Below are positions 40,771 to 47,405 of a stretch of 47,405 bases of DNA, one piece after another. The notes under the pieces are model-generated. The model had not been told where the DNA came from and did no database searches. It worked only from the letters and a program-made list of their open reading frames with translations. Numbering within the stretch: the first letter of the stretch is position 1; each line of letters opens with the position of its first letter. Both the position numbers and the translations under genes were made by a program. The stretch covers positions 1 through 47,405 of the forward strand of contig SLKG01000015.1 in assembly GCA_007134735.1 (NCBI GenBank), given 5' to 3'. Source of the stretch: Kiritimatiellia bacterium. GTDB lineage: Bacteria; Verrucomicrobiota; Kiritimatiellia; SLAD01.

Positions 40771-42927
40771 TCAATCCAGGCGGATACGATAGTAATACGG
40801 CCCGGATCCCGTCGCCGTGCTGTCGACCCATACATTTTCCGGCGGCGTGGCTTCAATGTCCGATTGGATCGTTACGAAGGCGTTGGTGAGATGCGTTGTC
40901 CTCAACAGGGTGTATTGCCTCCCGGCCGCGCTGGACCAGCGGATAACAACCTCGCCGCTGCCCGGAACCACTTCATCCGGCGGGAATACCTTCAAAACCG
41001 ATTCGGGATCGGTGGGATCGGTTCCCGCCCGGATTTCGTCCGCGTCGGACATGCCGTCCTGGTCGGTGTCCGCATAGGGATGGATGAATTCGTACGCCCC
41101 GATATCCCACCCCGCTGTACCGTCGTTGTTTCCGTCCAGCGGACGGGGGACCCCGTCCAGGTCCGGGGAGTACGTGCCGTCGCCGCCGGTATCAATGCAC
41201 GGAGATCCGGCCGCCAAGCGGAAGTCGCCGGATTCCATGTCCACAAACCCGGGTTCACTTGAAATGTGGCCGTCGCCGGCGGGGAGGGGGGTCGTACAGC
41301 AATGCGACATCGTAAGCGTAGCGCCGGCGGCCGCGGCCCAGTTGGTGCCTTCGCTGTAGTACAGGATGGAGTTCTTTACGAGATTATCGCCACCATCCGC
41401 ATGCACTCCGCCCGCGCCGCCGACGGCTGTGTTTGAAACGATGGTGCAGTTGATAACATCGGCCCCATTAATGAAGAGACCGCCGCCGGTTTCAACGTTG
41501 TTCTGTCCGATCGCTCTGTTGTTCCATACAAGTGAATTCTCAACGACACTACTTCCCAGAAGCGCGGCGCCCCCACCCCGCCCTGTTTCGTAATATCGCA
41601 TGCTGCTACCGGCTCGAGCCTCATTGTTGTCTATGATGCACCGGTCTACACGCGCATTGCGGGCATAAATTCCTCCACCCTCGCCCCAGCAGCTGGATTG
41701 TCCGCTGCCGCCCTGGACTGTGTTTTGCGAGATCCGGCATTCTTCGATCTCTCCGCCGTCCAAGTAAACTCCGCCTCCATATCCAGGCTGGCCAACGCCC
41801 ACGCCATACCCACTGGCATTCGCGAAGTTTCCCGTGATTTCGCTGTTCGCAATCCGCACCGTGCCTGTCGCATAGATGCCGCCGCCCCGCGCGCATCCTC
41901 CGCTGGACAAGCTGTTTGTGCGGATCTCACAGTTCTCGATCAGCGCGATGCCGGCAACGTATATGCCGCCACCGAAAACCCGCTGCGTATACAGATGTTC
42001 ACCTTCAACGCGATTGCCGATCACAATGCAGTTGCGAATGGTCCCGCCGTTCGTCATCCGGATGCCGCCGCCCTTCAAGCTTATTTCCTCGGCATGCACA
42101 AAACCGTTGAAAATTGTTAATCCCTCGATCGTCACGCCCGAAACGATGACATCGATACAGCGGACGGTGCCGTTTCCGTTGACGATGGTTTGTTCCGGCC
42201 CGTTCATACTTTGAATGGTTACGGGTTTCTGCACGAAGATCTGCTGCGCCAGCACATATGTGCCGTCATCCACCCAAACCGTGCCGTTGGTTATCACGGC
42301 ATCCACCGCCTCCTGGATGGTGTGGGCGGCCGTGACCCAGTTGGTATAAGGATAGATGTTGGCTCCCTCTGAAGAAACAAACGCTTCGGGACCACCCGGC
42401 GGCGCTTCCGTGGAGGTCAGTTCCGCGTCATCCCACTTGAAGGCGCCATCCGTGCCGGCAGATCCGCCGACGGCTATGACCGGGCGAACGGTGACCGTTC
42501 CGGCGGGGGCAATGGCCGAGAGGGAGTAATGGGTCCATGTATCCGTGCCCGCAACAATTTGTATGGCCGTATGGATGGTTTGGCCGTTCGCATTGTCAAA
42601 TTCCAGTTTCAGTTCGGCGATCTGGTTGGTGGGGAAGACGGCATCACGAAAACCCCAAGCCGAAAACGTGTAATTCGACGCGCCGGACGCGGAAACCTCC
42701 TGATAGGCTCCTCCCCCGGTCGTCCAACCGTACATGGCCAGGCCGTTGGTGCCGGTGCGTGCGGCCCAGGGCTCGACATAGGCCTCCCCCCACCGCCCCC
42801 ACGGTTCGAAGTTTTCCCGGTCGCCAATTTCGAATCCGGCGTTTTCCAGCAGATTTGCGCCAGCCGGCGCGGAAAAACCGAGGACCAGGGATATCATCCC
42901 CAAGAAGACCAGACGAGTAAGCCGCAT
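40771..42927 (-). CDS. Secreted parallel beta-helix protein with choice-of-anchor Q region (paralogue 1)
   Basis: A 718-residue exported protein. A signal peptide (MRLTRLVFLGMISLVLGFSA ... AGA) is followed by a carbohydrate-binding-like jelly roll to about residue 180 (NLLENAGFEIGDRENFEPWG ... FKWDDAEL). A right-handed parallel beta-helix follows with repeats such as GGGIYVAGIALIENCEIRTN and GGGIYATGTVRIANSEITGN, starting with the DUF1565-like WVTAAHTIQEAVDAVITNGT. Next come the choice-of-anchor Q stretch (SGDFRLAAGSPCIDTGG ... WDIGAYEF), a calcium-binding DTDQDGMSDADEIRAGTDPT and a beta-rich C-terminus. GGGAGGTG precedes the ATG. Polysaccharide lyase or adhesin roles are possible; no catalytic site is recognised. 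Confidence 0.85.
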   Translation of the reverse strand: MRLTRLVFLGMISLVLGFSAPAGANLLENAGFEIGDRENFEPWGRWGEAYVEPWAARTGTNGLAMYGWTTGGGAYQEVSASGASNYTFSAWGFRDAVFPTNQIAELKLEFDNANGQTIHTAIQIVAGTDTWTHYSLSAIAPAGTVTVRPVIAVGGSAGTDGAFKWDDAELTSTEAPPGGPEAFVSSEGANIYPYTNWVTAAHTIQEAVDAVITNGTVWVDDGTYVLAQQIFVQKPVTIQSMNGPEQTIVNGNGTVRCIDVIVSGVTIEGLTIFNGFVHAEEISLKGGGIRMTNGGTIRNCIVIGNRVEGEHLYTQRVFGGGIYVAGIALIENCEIRTNSLSSGGCARGGGIYATGTVRIANSEITGNFANASGYGVGVGQPGYGGGVYLDGGEIEECRISQNTVQGGSGQSSCWGEGGGIYARNARVDRCIIDNNEARAGSSMRYYETGRGGGAALLGSSVVENSLVWNNRAIGQNNVETGGGLFINGADVINCTIVSNTAVGGAGGVHADGGDNLVKNSILYYSEGTNWAAAAGATLTMSHCCTTPLPAGDGHISSEPGFVDMESGDFRLAAGSPCIDTGGDGTYSPDLDGVPRPLDGNNDGTAGWDIGAYEFIHPYADTDQDGMSDADEIRAGTDPTDPESVLKVFPPDEVVPGSGEVVIRWSSAAGRQYTLLRTTHLTNAFVTIQSDIEATPPENVWVDSTATGSGPYYYRIRLD

Positions 42928-43104
42928 GATGGCACCTCCCGATTAGATGCGTGCGTTCATCGATTGGGAAAGAAACGCATTCCGTGTGGTTGTTCTTTTC
43001 ACAACCAATTCCATAACAACATCTTGAACCGGGTCCGTCAACCATAAGCCGACGGGGATTGGCCGGCCGGTCCCAACCTGCCACTCACATTCCACGAGCG
43101 GCCG

Positions 43105-45255
43105 TCAATCCAGGCGGATGCGATAGTAATACGGCCCGGATCCCGTCGCCGTGCTGTCAACCCAGACATTCTCCGGCGGCGTGGCTTCAATGTCCGATTG
43201 GATCGTTACGAAGGCGTTGGTGAGATGGGTTGTCCTCAACAGGGTGTATTGCCTCCCGGCCGCGCTGGACCAGCGGATAACCACCTCGCCGCTGCCCGGC
43301 ACCACTTCATCCGGCGGGAACACCCTTAAGACGGATTCGGGATCGGTGGGATCGGTTCCCGCCCGGATTTCGTCCGCGTCGGGCATGCCGTCCTGGTCGG
43401 TGTCCGCATAGGGATGGATGAATTCGTACGCCCCGATATCCCACCCCGCTGTCCCGTCGTTGTTTCCGTCCAGCGGACGGGGGACCCCGTCCAAATCCGG
43501 GGAGAAGCCGCTTTCGGCGCCGGCATCAATGCATGGAGATCCGGCCGCCAAGCGGAAGTCGCCGGATTCCATGTCCACAAACCCGGGCGCGCTCTCGATG
43601 TGACCGCCCCCATCCGGGAGTGGGGTTGTACAACAATGGGACATCGAGATCGTCGCGTCGGCGGCCAGGGTCCAGTTGGTTCCTTCGCTGTAATACACAA
43701 TCGTGTTCTCTACGACATTTCCCGTTCCATACGCGTGAATTCCGCCCGCTCCTCCGGTCGCGGTATTCGACACGATGGTGCATTGGATGATAGACGATTC
43801 GCGTATCGAAAGCCCGCCGCCGGACCCGCGCCAGGTGTCCGAAACGCCCCGGGCCGTGTTGTCCCGGACCAGCGAATTCTCGATTACGCTCCCGAAAATA
43901 AGGCGTCCGCCGCCGCCAAAGCCGAACCCGGAAAGCCCACCACCCACCACCATATTGTCCCGGATATCACAACGCGTAACGGTGGCGTTTTCCGCATAAA
44001 AGCCTCCGCCATAAGCCATCCCCGTGTAGCCGCCCTTCAAGAGGTTGTCGGCGACCACGCTGTTTTCCAGTTTCCCGCCGATTAGATGGACCCCCCCGCC
44101 ATGTGCCGGTTGGCTATGGTTGAGTTCATTCGAGCTTCCCGTCGCTTCGTTTTCCGATATCTCACTGTCCACAATCCAAACCGCACCGGTGGCGTACACG
44201 CCGCCGCCGCGCACGGCTCCGCGCAGCAACCGATTTCCTCGAATCACACAATTTTCGATCAATGTTTCACCCACGGCGTGGATTCCGCCGCCATAAATCG
44301 ACAGGGTGGCCATGGTTTGCCCTTCCACACGGTTTCCGGTCACGATGCAGTTGCGCAGGGTTCCGCCGTCGGCGAAGCGCACACCGGCCCCGAACGCGGT
44401 ACTGCCCGCGGCGGCATATCGGAATCCGTTGGTGATGGTAAAGCCCTCGATCGTCACGCCCGGAACGATGACGTCGAAACAACGGTCGGCTCCGTTGCCA
44501 TTGACGACGGTATGAAGCGGGCCGTTCACGCTTTGAATCGTCACGGCTTTATCCACACGGATGCGCTGCGACAGACCATACTCGCCGTCGCCGACCCAAA
44601 CTGTCCCGCCGGCATTCACAGTCTCCACCGCCTGCTGGATGCCATGGGCGGCTGTGGCCCAATTGGTATAGGGATAGACATTGGCGCCGGACAGGGAAAC
44701 AAAGGCTTCGGGGCCGCCCGGCGGTAGTTCCGTGGAGACCAATTCCGCGTCGTCCCACTTGAAAGCGCCCTCCGCGCCCTCGGGCCCGCCGGCCGCGATG
44801 ACCGGCCGGACAACGGCCGTTCCGGCCGGGGCCACCGCCGAGAGGGAATACCGGGTCCAGGTTTGTGTGCCCTCAATAATGTAAACGGCCACAGACAGCG
44901 TGTGACCATGCTCATCCGCAAACTCCAGCTTCAACTCGGCCATCTGTTCCGCGAGAACCTCACTGTCGCGGAAGCCCCAGACGGAGAAGGTAAAGTTTGA
45001 TGCGCCGTCGGCATCGACTTCCTGGTACACTCCGCCGCCGGGGGTCCACCCGTATATGGCCAGGCCGTTGGTGCCGGTACGCGCGGCCCAGGGCTCGACA
45101 TAGGCATCCCCCCACCGCTCCCACGGTTCGAAATTATCCCAAACGCCGATTTCAAAACCGGGGTTCTCCAGGAGGTTCGCTTCTGCCGGTGCCGAAAAAA
45201 AGAAAAACACAGCGACAACGGGAAAAATTGATGCCATACGGATGATTCGCGTCAT
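43105..45255 (-). CDS. Secreted parallel beta-helix protein with choice-of-anchor Q region (paralogue 2)
   Basis: A 716-residue paralogue of the downstream neighbour with the same architecture: signal peptide (IFPVVAVFFFFSAPAEANLL), carbohydrate-binding-like jelly roll, beta-helix repeats (GGGVYATGAVWIVDSEISEN), choice-of-anchor Q, DTDQDGMPDADEIRAGTDPT, and an identical C-terminal domain. The frame opens at a TTG six bases earlier, but the ATG at 45255 has GGAGG six bases away. The final 300 or so bases are almost identical in DNA to paralogue 1, while the helix repeats have diverged. The intergenic gap to paralogue 1 is 177 bases and empty of features. Confidence 0.85.
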   Translation of the reverse strand: MTRIIRMASIFPVVAVFFFFSAPAEANLLENPGFEIGVWDNFEPWERWGDAYVEPWAARTGTNGLAIYGWTPGGGVYQEVDADGASNFTFSVWGFRDSEVLAEQMAELKLEFADEHGHTLSVAVYIIEGTQTWTRYSLSAVAPAGTAVVRPVIAAGGPEGAEGAFKWDDAELVSTELPPGGPEAFVSLSGANVYPYTNWATAAHGIQQAVETVNAGGTVWVGDGEYGLSQRIRVDKAVTIQSVNGPLHTVVNGNGADRCFDVIVPGVTIEGFTITNGFRYAAAGSTAFGAGVRFADGGTLRNCIVTGNRVEGQTMATLSIYGGGIHAVGETLIENCVIRGNRLLRGAVRGGGVYATGAVWIVDSEISENEATGSSNELNHSQPAHGGGVHLIGGKLENSVVADNLLKGGYTGMAYGGGFYAENATVTRCDIRDNMVVGGGLSGFGFGGGGRLIFGSVIENSLVRDNTARGVSDTWRGSGGGLSIRESSIIQCTIVSNTATGGAGGIHAYGTGNVVENTIVYYSEGTNWTLAADATISMSHCCTTPLPDGGGHIESAPGFVDMESGDFRLAAGSPCIDAGAESGFSPDLDGVPRPLDGNNDGTAGWDIGAYEFIHPYADTDQDGMPDADEIRAGTDPTDPESVLRVFPPDEVVPGSGEVVIRWSSAAGRQYTLLRTTHLTNAFVTIQSDIEATPPENVWVDSTATGSGPYYYRIRLD

Positions 45256-45288
45256 ATTCAACCTCCAGAAATGCCAATGACCGTTTCC

Positions 45289-46110
45289 TTACAAACCACC
45301 ACGCCGCAACCGCCACAGCAACAACAGTCCGCCGAGTGAAAACAACATAAAGGCGCCGGGTTCCGGGATGGTGCTGAATTCTATCCAAGTCAGGGAAAAA
45401 TAGGCTGATGACAAATCGCTGTCGTCTTCGGATTCGTTGTCGTAATTAATAAACGCCAGATCCACTATATAGTCTGAAAAGGGCGACAGCGTCCCGGCGC
45501 CGACAAGGAACCCGGTAGCACCGGCGTCAAGAATGTGCTCCGTCTCGTATCCGTTTGGCCCTTCTTTCTCAATCAGAAGGCGAATGTATCCGCCGTTAGC
45601 GCCCGGAGTGAATTCGTTCCACTCAAAAAGGAACTCCCGGGCCGGATCGTACTGTTGCGTATCGGACCAGACCGTCCCGGTAAAATACGGGGCATCGGGA
45701 TACCGGTCTTCGCCGAGATATACCATCAGGGACCCCGGGCCAAGGGTGCCGCCCGAATACGTAAACCGGTATTCTTCTTCGCTGGGATATTCGCTGTCGA
45801 ACGCTTCCTTGGAGGTGAACAAGAAATCGAAATACCGCCAATAGCCCTCCCCTTGATCCTGCATGAGGCTGCCGGCCTCGCCGAATTCAAGGTTGACCGA
45901 AGTTGCGGCCCCGGCTTCCGAGAAGACAATTTCACTGAGAAAAAGAAACCCTTCGGGCCGCGACGGAACCTCGTTGTCGGCTGTTTGAGTATACACTTGT
46001 CCTTTAGTCAGGATCCCGGATTCGAGGACATCCCCCCAAAGCGGAGCGCCCGCCCATAAGAGAATGAGCGGCCATGCCAGCCGAGCAACCATTGTGTTTC
46101 CCGGGGTCAT
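45289..46110 (-). CDS. PEP-CTERM sorted exoprotein
   Basis: A 273-residue secreted protein with an N-terminal signal peptide (ARLAWPLILLWAGAPLWG) and a C-terminal PEP-CTERM tag: TIPEPGAFMLFSLGGLLLLW followed by RLRRGG. The tag is recognised by exosortase, which removes it and releases or anchors the protein in the exopolysaccharide layer. The middle is acidic and beta-rich, unlike a known enzyme. No exosortase gene is in this window. ATG codons at 46110 and 46092 compete. It precedes the beta-helix pair on the same strand by 33 bases and may be co-expressed. Confidence 0.85.
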   Translation of the reverse strand: MTPGNTMVARLAWPLILLWAGAPLWGDVLESGILTKGQVYTQTADNEVPSRPEGFLFLSEIVFSEAGAATSVNLEFGEAGSLMQDQGEGYWRYFDFLFTSKEAFDSEYPSEEEYRFTYSGGTLGPGSLMVYLGEDRYPDAPYFTGTVWSDTQQYDPAREFLFEWNEFTPGANGGYIRLLIEKEGPNGYETEHILDAGATGFLVGAGTLSPFSDYIVDLAFINYDNESEDDSDLSSAYFSLTWIEFSTIPEPGAFMLFSLGGLLLLWRLRRGGL

Positions 46111-46210
46111 ATCTCCATATCACATCTCGAACCCGTAACAAGCGCGGGGTGACCGCCCATCATACCCAAGACCCGCTTTTTGTTAAATGCGAGGTCCGGG
46201 TTTCCCGGGA

Positions 46211-47011
46211 CTATGCCGGCTTCAGCAATCGTTCGGCATTTTGATGAAAGACCGCGTCAAGTTCCCCGTCGTTCAAGCCGGTGGCGTTCATTAGTTCCAC
46301 TTCACGGCCCTGGTCCGCCCAAGGCGAATCCGTGCCGAACAATACGCGCTCGATTCCATGCCGTCGGGCGAGCCGAACAAATTCAGCGGACGGGAGATAA
46401 GACAGGGTGTAGGACGTATCGAAATAGAGCGGGCGCCCGACGAGATGCCGTTCCACCTCTTCCCACATCCGGAACCCGCCGAAATGCGCGGCCACCACGA
46501 CCAGGTCCGGCACGCGTTCCAGCACGCGGGCCATCCGGTCCGGGGGCGCATGATACGGCGGGGCCAAACCGATATCCACGCCGGCATGAAACAGGGCGAT
46601 CAATCCGGCCTCGGCCATCTTCTCATAAAGCGGGAACATCCGTTCCTCGTCCACGAAGAAGGATTGATAGTCGGGATGGAACTTGACGCCCCGTATGCCG
46701 CCCGCGACCAGGCGCGCGATTTCCGCATCCCAATCCGGATAGTCCGGATGCAGCGAACCGAACTGAATCAGGCCCGGTTGGCGAAGACCCAGGGCGAAGG
46801 TGTTGATGGTCGGTGTTTGCGCGGGCCGGGTGGATACCGGGAGGGTTACACTCCGTTCAATGCCCGCTCTCTTCATGGAAGCCAACAGGTCTGAAGCCGT
46901 ACCGTTAAGAAACGCTTCGCCGTCCGCGCCGTCAATCAACTGTTGCATGGCCCGCCCGGCCAGATGATCGGGGAAAATGTGCGTATGAAAGTCTATGATG
47001 GTTCTCGCCAT
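46211..47011 (-). CDS. Amidohydrolase-family metal-dependent hydrolase
   Basis: A 266-residue TIM-barrel hydrolase of the amidohydrolase 2 type (PF04909). IIDFHTHIFPDHLAGRAM gives the first metal-binding HxH. GIRGVKFHPDYQSFFVDEER has the strand-4 Lys/His region. ALFHAGVDIGLAPPYHAP and VVAAHFGGFRMWEEVE carry the strand 5 and 6 histidines. VLFGTDSPWADQGREVE has the catalytic Asp. Family members include decarboxylases and hydrolases of small cyclic acids; the substrate cannot be named from context. AAAGG precedes the ATG weakly. Confidence 0.85.
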   Translation of the reverse strand: MARTIIDFHTHIFPDHLAGRAMQQLIDGADGEAFLNGTASDLLASMKRAGIERSVTLPVSTRPAQTPTINTFALGLRQPGLIQFGSLHPDYPDWDAEIARLVAGGIRGVKFHPDYQSFFVDEERMFPLYEKMAEAGLIALFHAGVDIGLAPPYHAPPDRMARVLERVPDLVVVAAHFGGFRMWEEVERHLVGRPLYFDTSYTLSYLPSAEFVRLARRHGIERVLFGTDSPWADQGREVELMNATGLNDGELDAVFHQNAERLLKPA

Positions 47012-47089
47012 GATTCGCGCCTTTTATCTCACAGGTTCGTGCCCTTTGACAACACCGGGGGTGCGAGGCGGAATTCCGTCCGGATAGGA

Positions 47090-47405
47090 TCAGGTACCCG
47101 GCGCGTCGGAATGTATGCGAAGGTCTTCGCGTCGAAATCGCCGGCTATCATACACCGGGAGTCGTTCGACGGGAACCGGACCCGGCGGCCTCGGCCGTTC
47201 CAACACCCGGAATACGCGGTGATATGGGCTTTGATAAACCGGGAAGAAAAGTGTCAGGGATTCCGGAAGCAGGTGCATGCGAACCGCGACCGCGTGATCG
47301 GGCAGATCGAGGCGATCGGCAATATAGCGCATCGACTCGGTAGAGAGATCCAGCAGCATCATCGGTTCATAGACAAAATATTGTATATCGTATTGCCGGC
47401 AAAAA
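47090..47405 (-). CDS. Unknown protein, C-terminal part (5' end outside the window)
   Basis: The frame continues without a stop to the window edge, adding FCRQYDIQYFVYEP before the first ATG at 47362, so that ATG is probably internal. About 104 residues are visible. The segment STESMRYIADRLDLPDHAVA resembles a short helix-turn-helix-like or regulatory motif, but this is weak. The C-terminus is proline- and arginine-rich (RPRPPGPVPVERLPVYD). I do not recognise the family. Confidence 0.5.
   Translation of the reverse strand, partial: FCRQYDIQYFVYEPMMLLDLSTESMRYIADRLDLPDHAVAVRMHLLPESLTLFFPVYQSPYHRVFRVLERPRPPGPVPVERLPVYDSRRFRREDLRIHSDAPGT

Noticed and set aside
41300-44300. Regularly spaced similar motifs, considered as a CRISPR or tandem DNA array
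   Set aside because: They are the GGGIY / IENC-type turns of beta-helix proteins in frame; units vary in sequence and length.
46180-46212. GTCC-GGG-TTT-CCC-GGGAC palindrome after the amidohydrolase as a terminator
   Set aside because: The stem has a bulge and no T run follows; too weak to call.

Overview
The window is GC-rich bacterial chromosome. A PEP-CTERM protein, secreted beta-helix / choice-of-anchor-Q proteins, a PPi-type phosphofructokinase and a dense load of palindromic elements point to an anaerobic or facultative member of the PVC lineage, most like Kiritimatiellota or Lentisphaerota. That placement is inference from protein style, not a tree. No rRNA, tRNA, transposase or CRISPR array was found.

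Layout. 1-2635: the end of an outer-membrane porin-like gene (-) and a BCCT osmolyte transporter (+). 2636-6111: a secreted DUF3131/GH144-like glycoside hydrolase (-), PPi-phosphofructokinase (+) and a LolA-like outer-membrane lipoprotein-sorting protein (+). 6116-9582: three GT4 glycosyltransferases. 9658-13612: a PAS-PAS histidine kinase, an atypical ROK sugar kinase and an MFS exporter. 13903-18234: an Fe(III) ABC importer (binding lipoprotein, fused permease, ATPase) and a DtxR-like metalloregulator.

18422-39618 is the core: about 21 kb of co-directional (-) genes for hydrogen metabolism. In transcription order they are rex; a group 3b NAD(P)-linked [NiFe] hydrogenase (hydB, hydG, hydD, hydA) with its maturation protease; a Cache-HAMP histidine kinase and a receiver-only response regulator; a group 3d-like Hox hydrogenase (hoxY, hoxH, protease, hoxE, hoxF, hoxU); then hypA, hypB, hypF, hypC, hypD, hypE. 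Most junctions overlap by 1-20 nt. HoxF is fused to a complete GltD/NfnB-type FAD-NADP oxidoreductase (1061 aa). The Hox complex could therefore connect H2 with both NAD and NADP pools, possibly by flavin-based bifurcation. A Rex-type operator overlaps the candidate promoter at the head of the array, so redox (NADH/NAD+) control is likely. Divergent from rex are a small cyclic-nucleotide-binding protein and a BLUF blue-light sensor.

An unusual feature is a set of dispersed palindromic elements (several families, 20-80 bp). They sit between genes and also in frame inside hypF (three places, about 135 extra residues) and hypA (about 35 extra residues inside the zinc loop). hypA also appears to start at an ATT codon.

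40310-47405: BLUF protein (+), then on the minus strand two tandem, partly near-identical beta-helix exoproteins, a PEP-CTERM protein, an amidohydrolase, and a truncated unknown gene at the edge.
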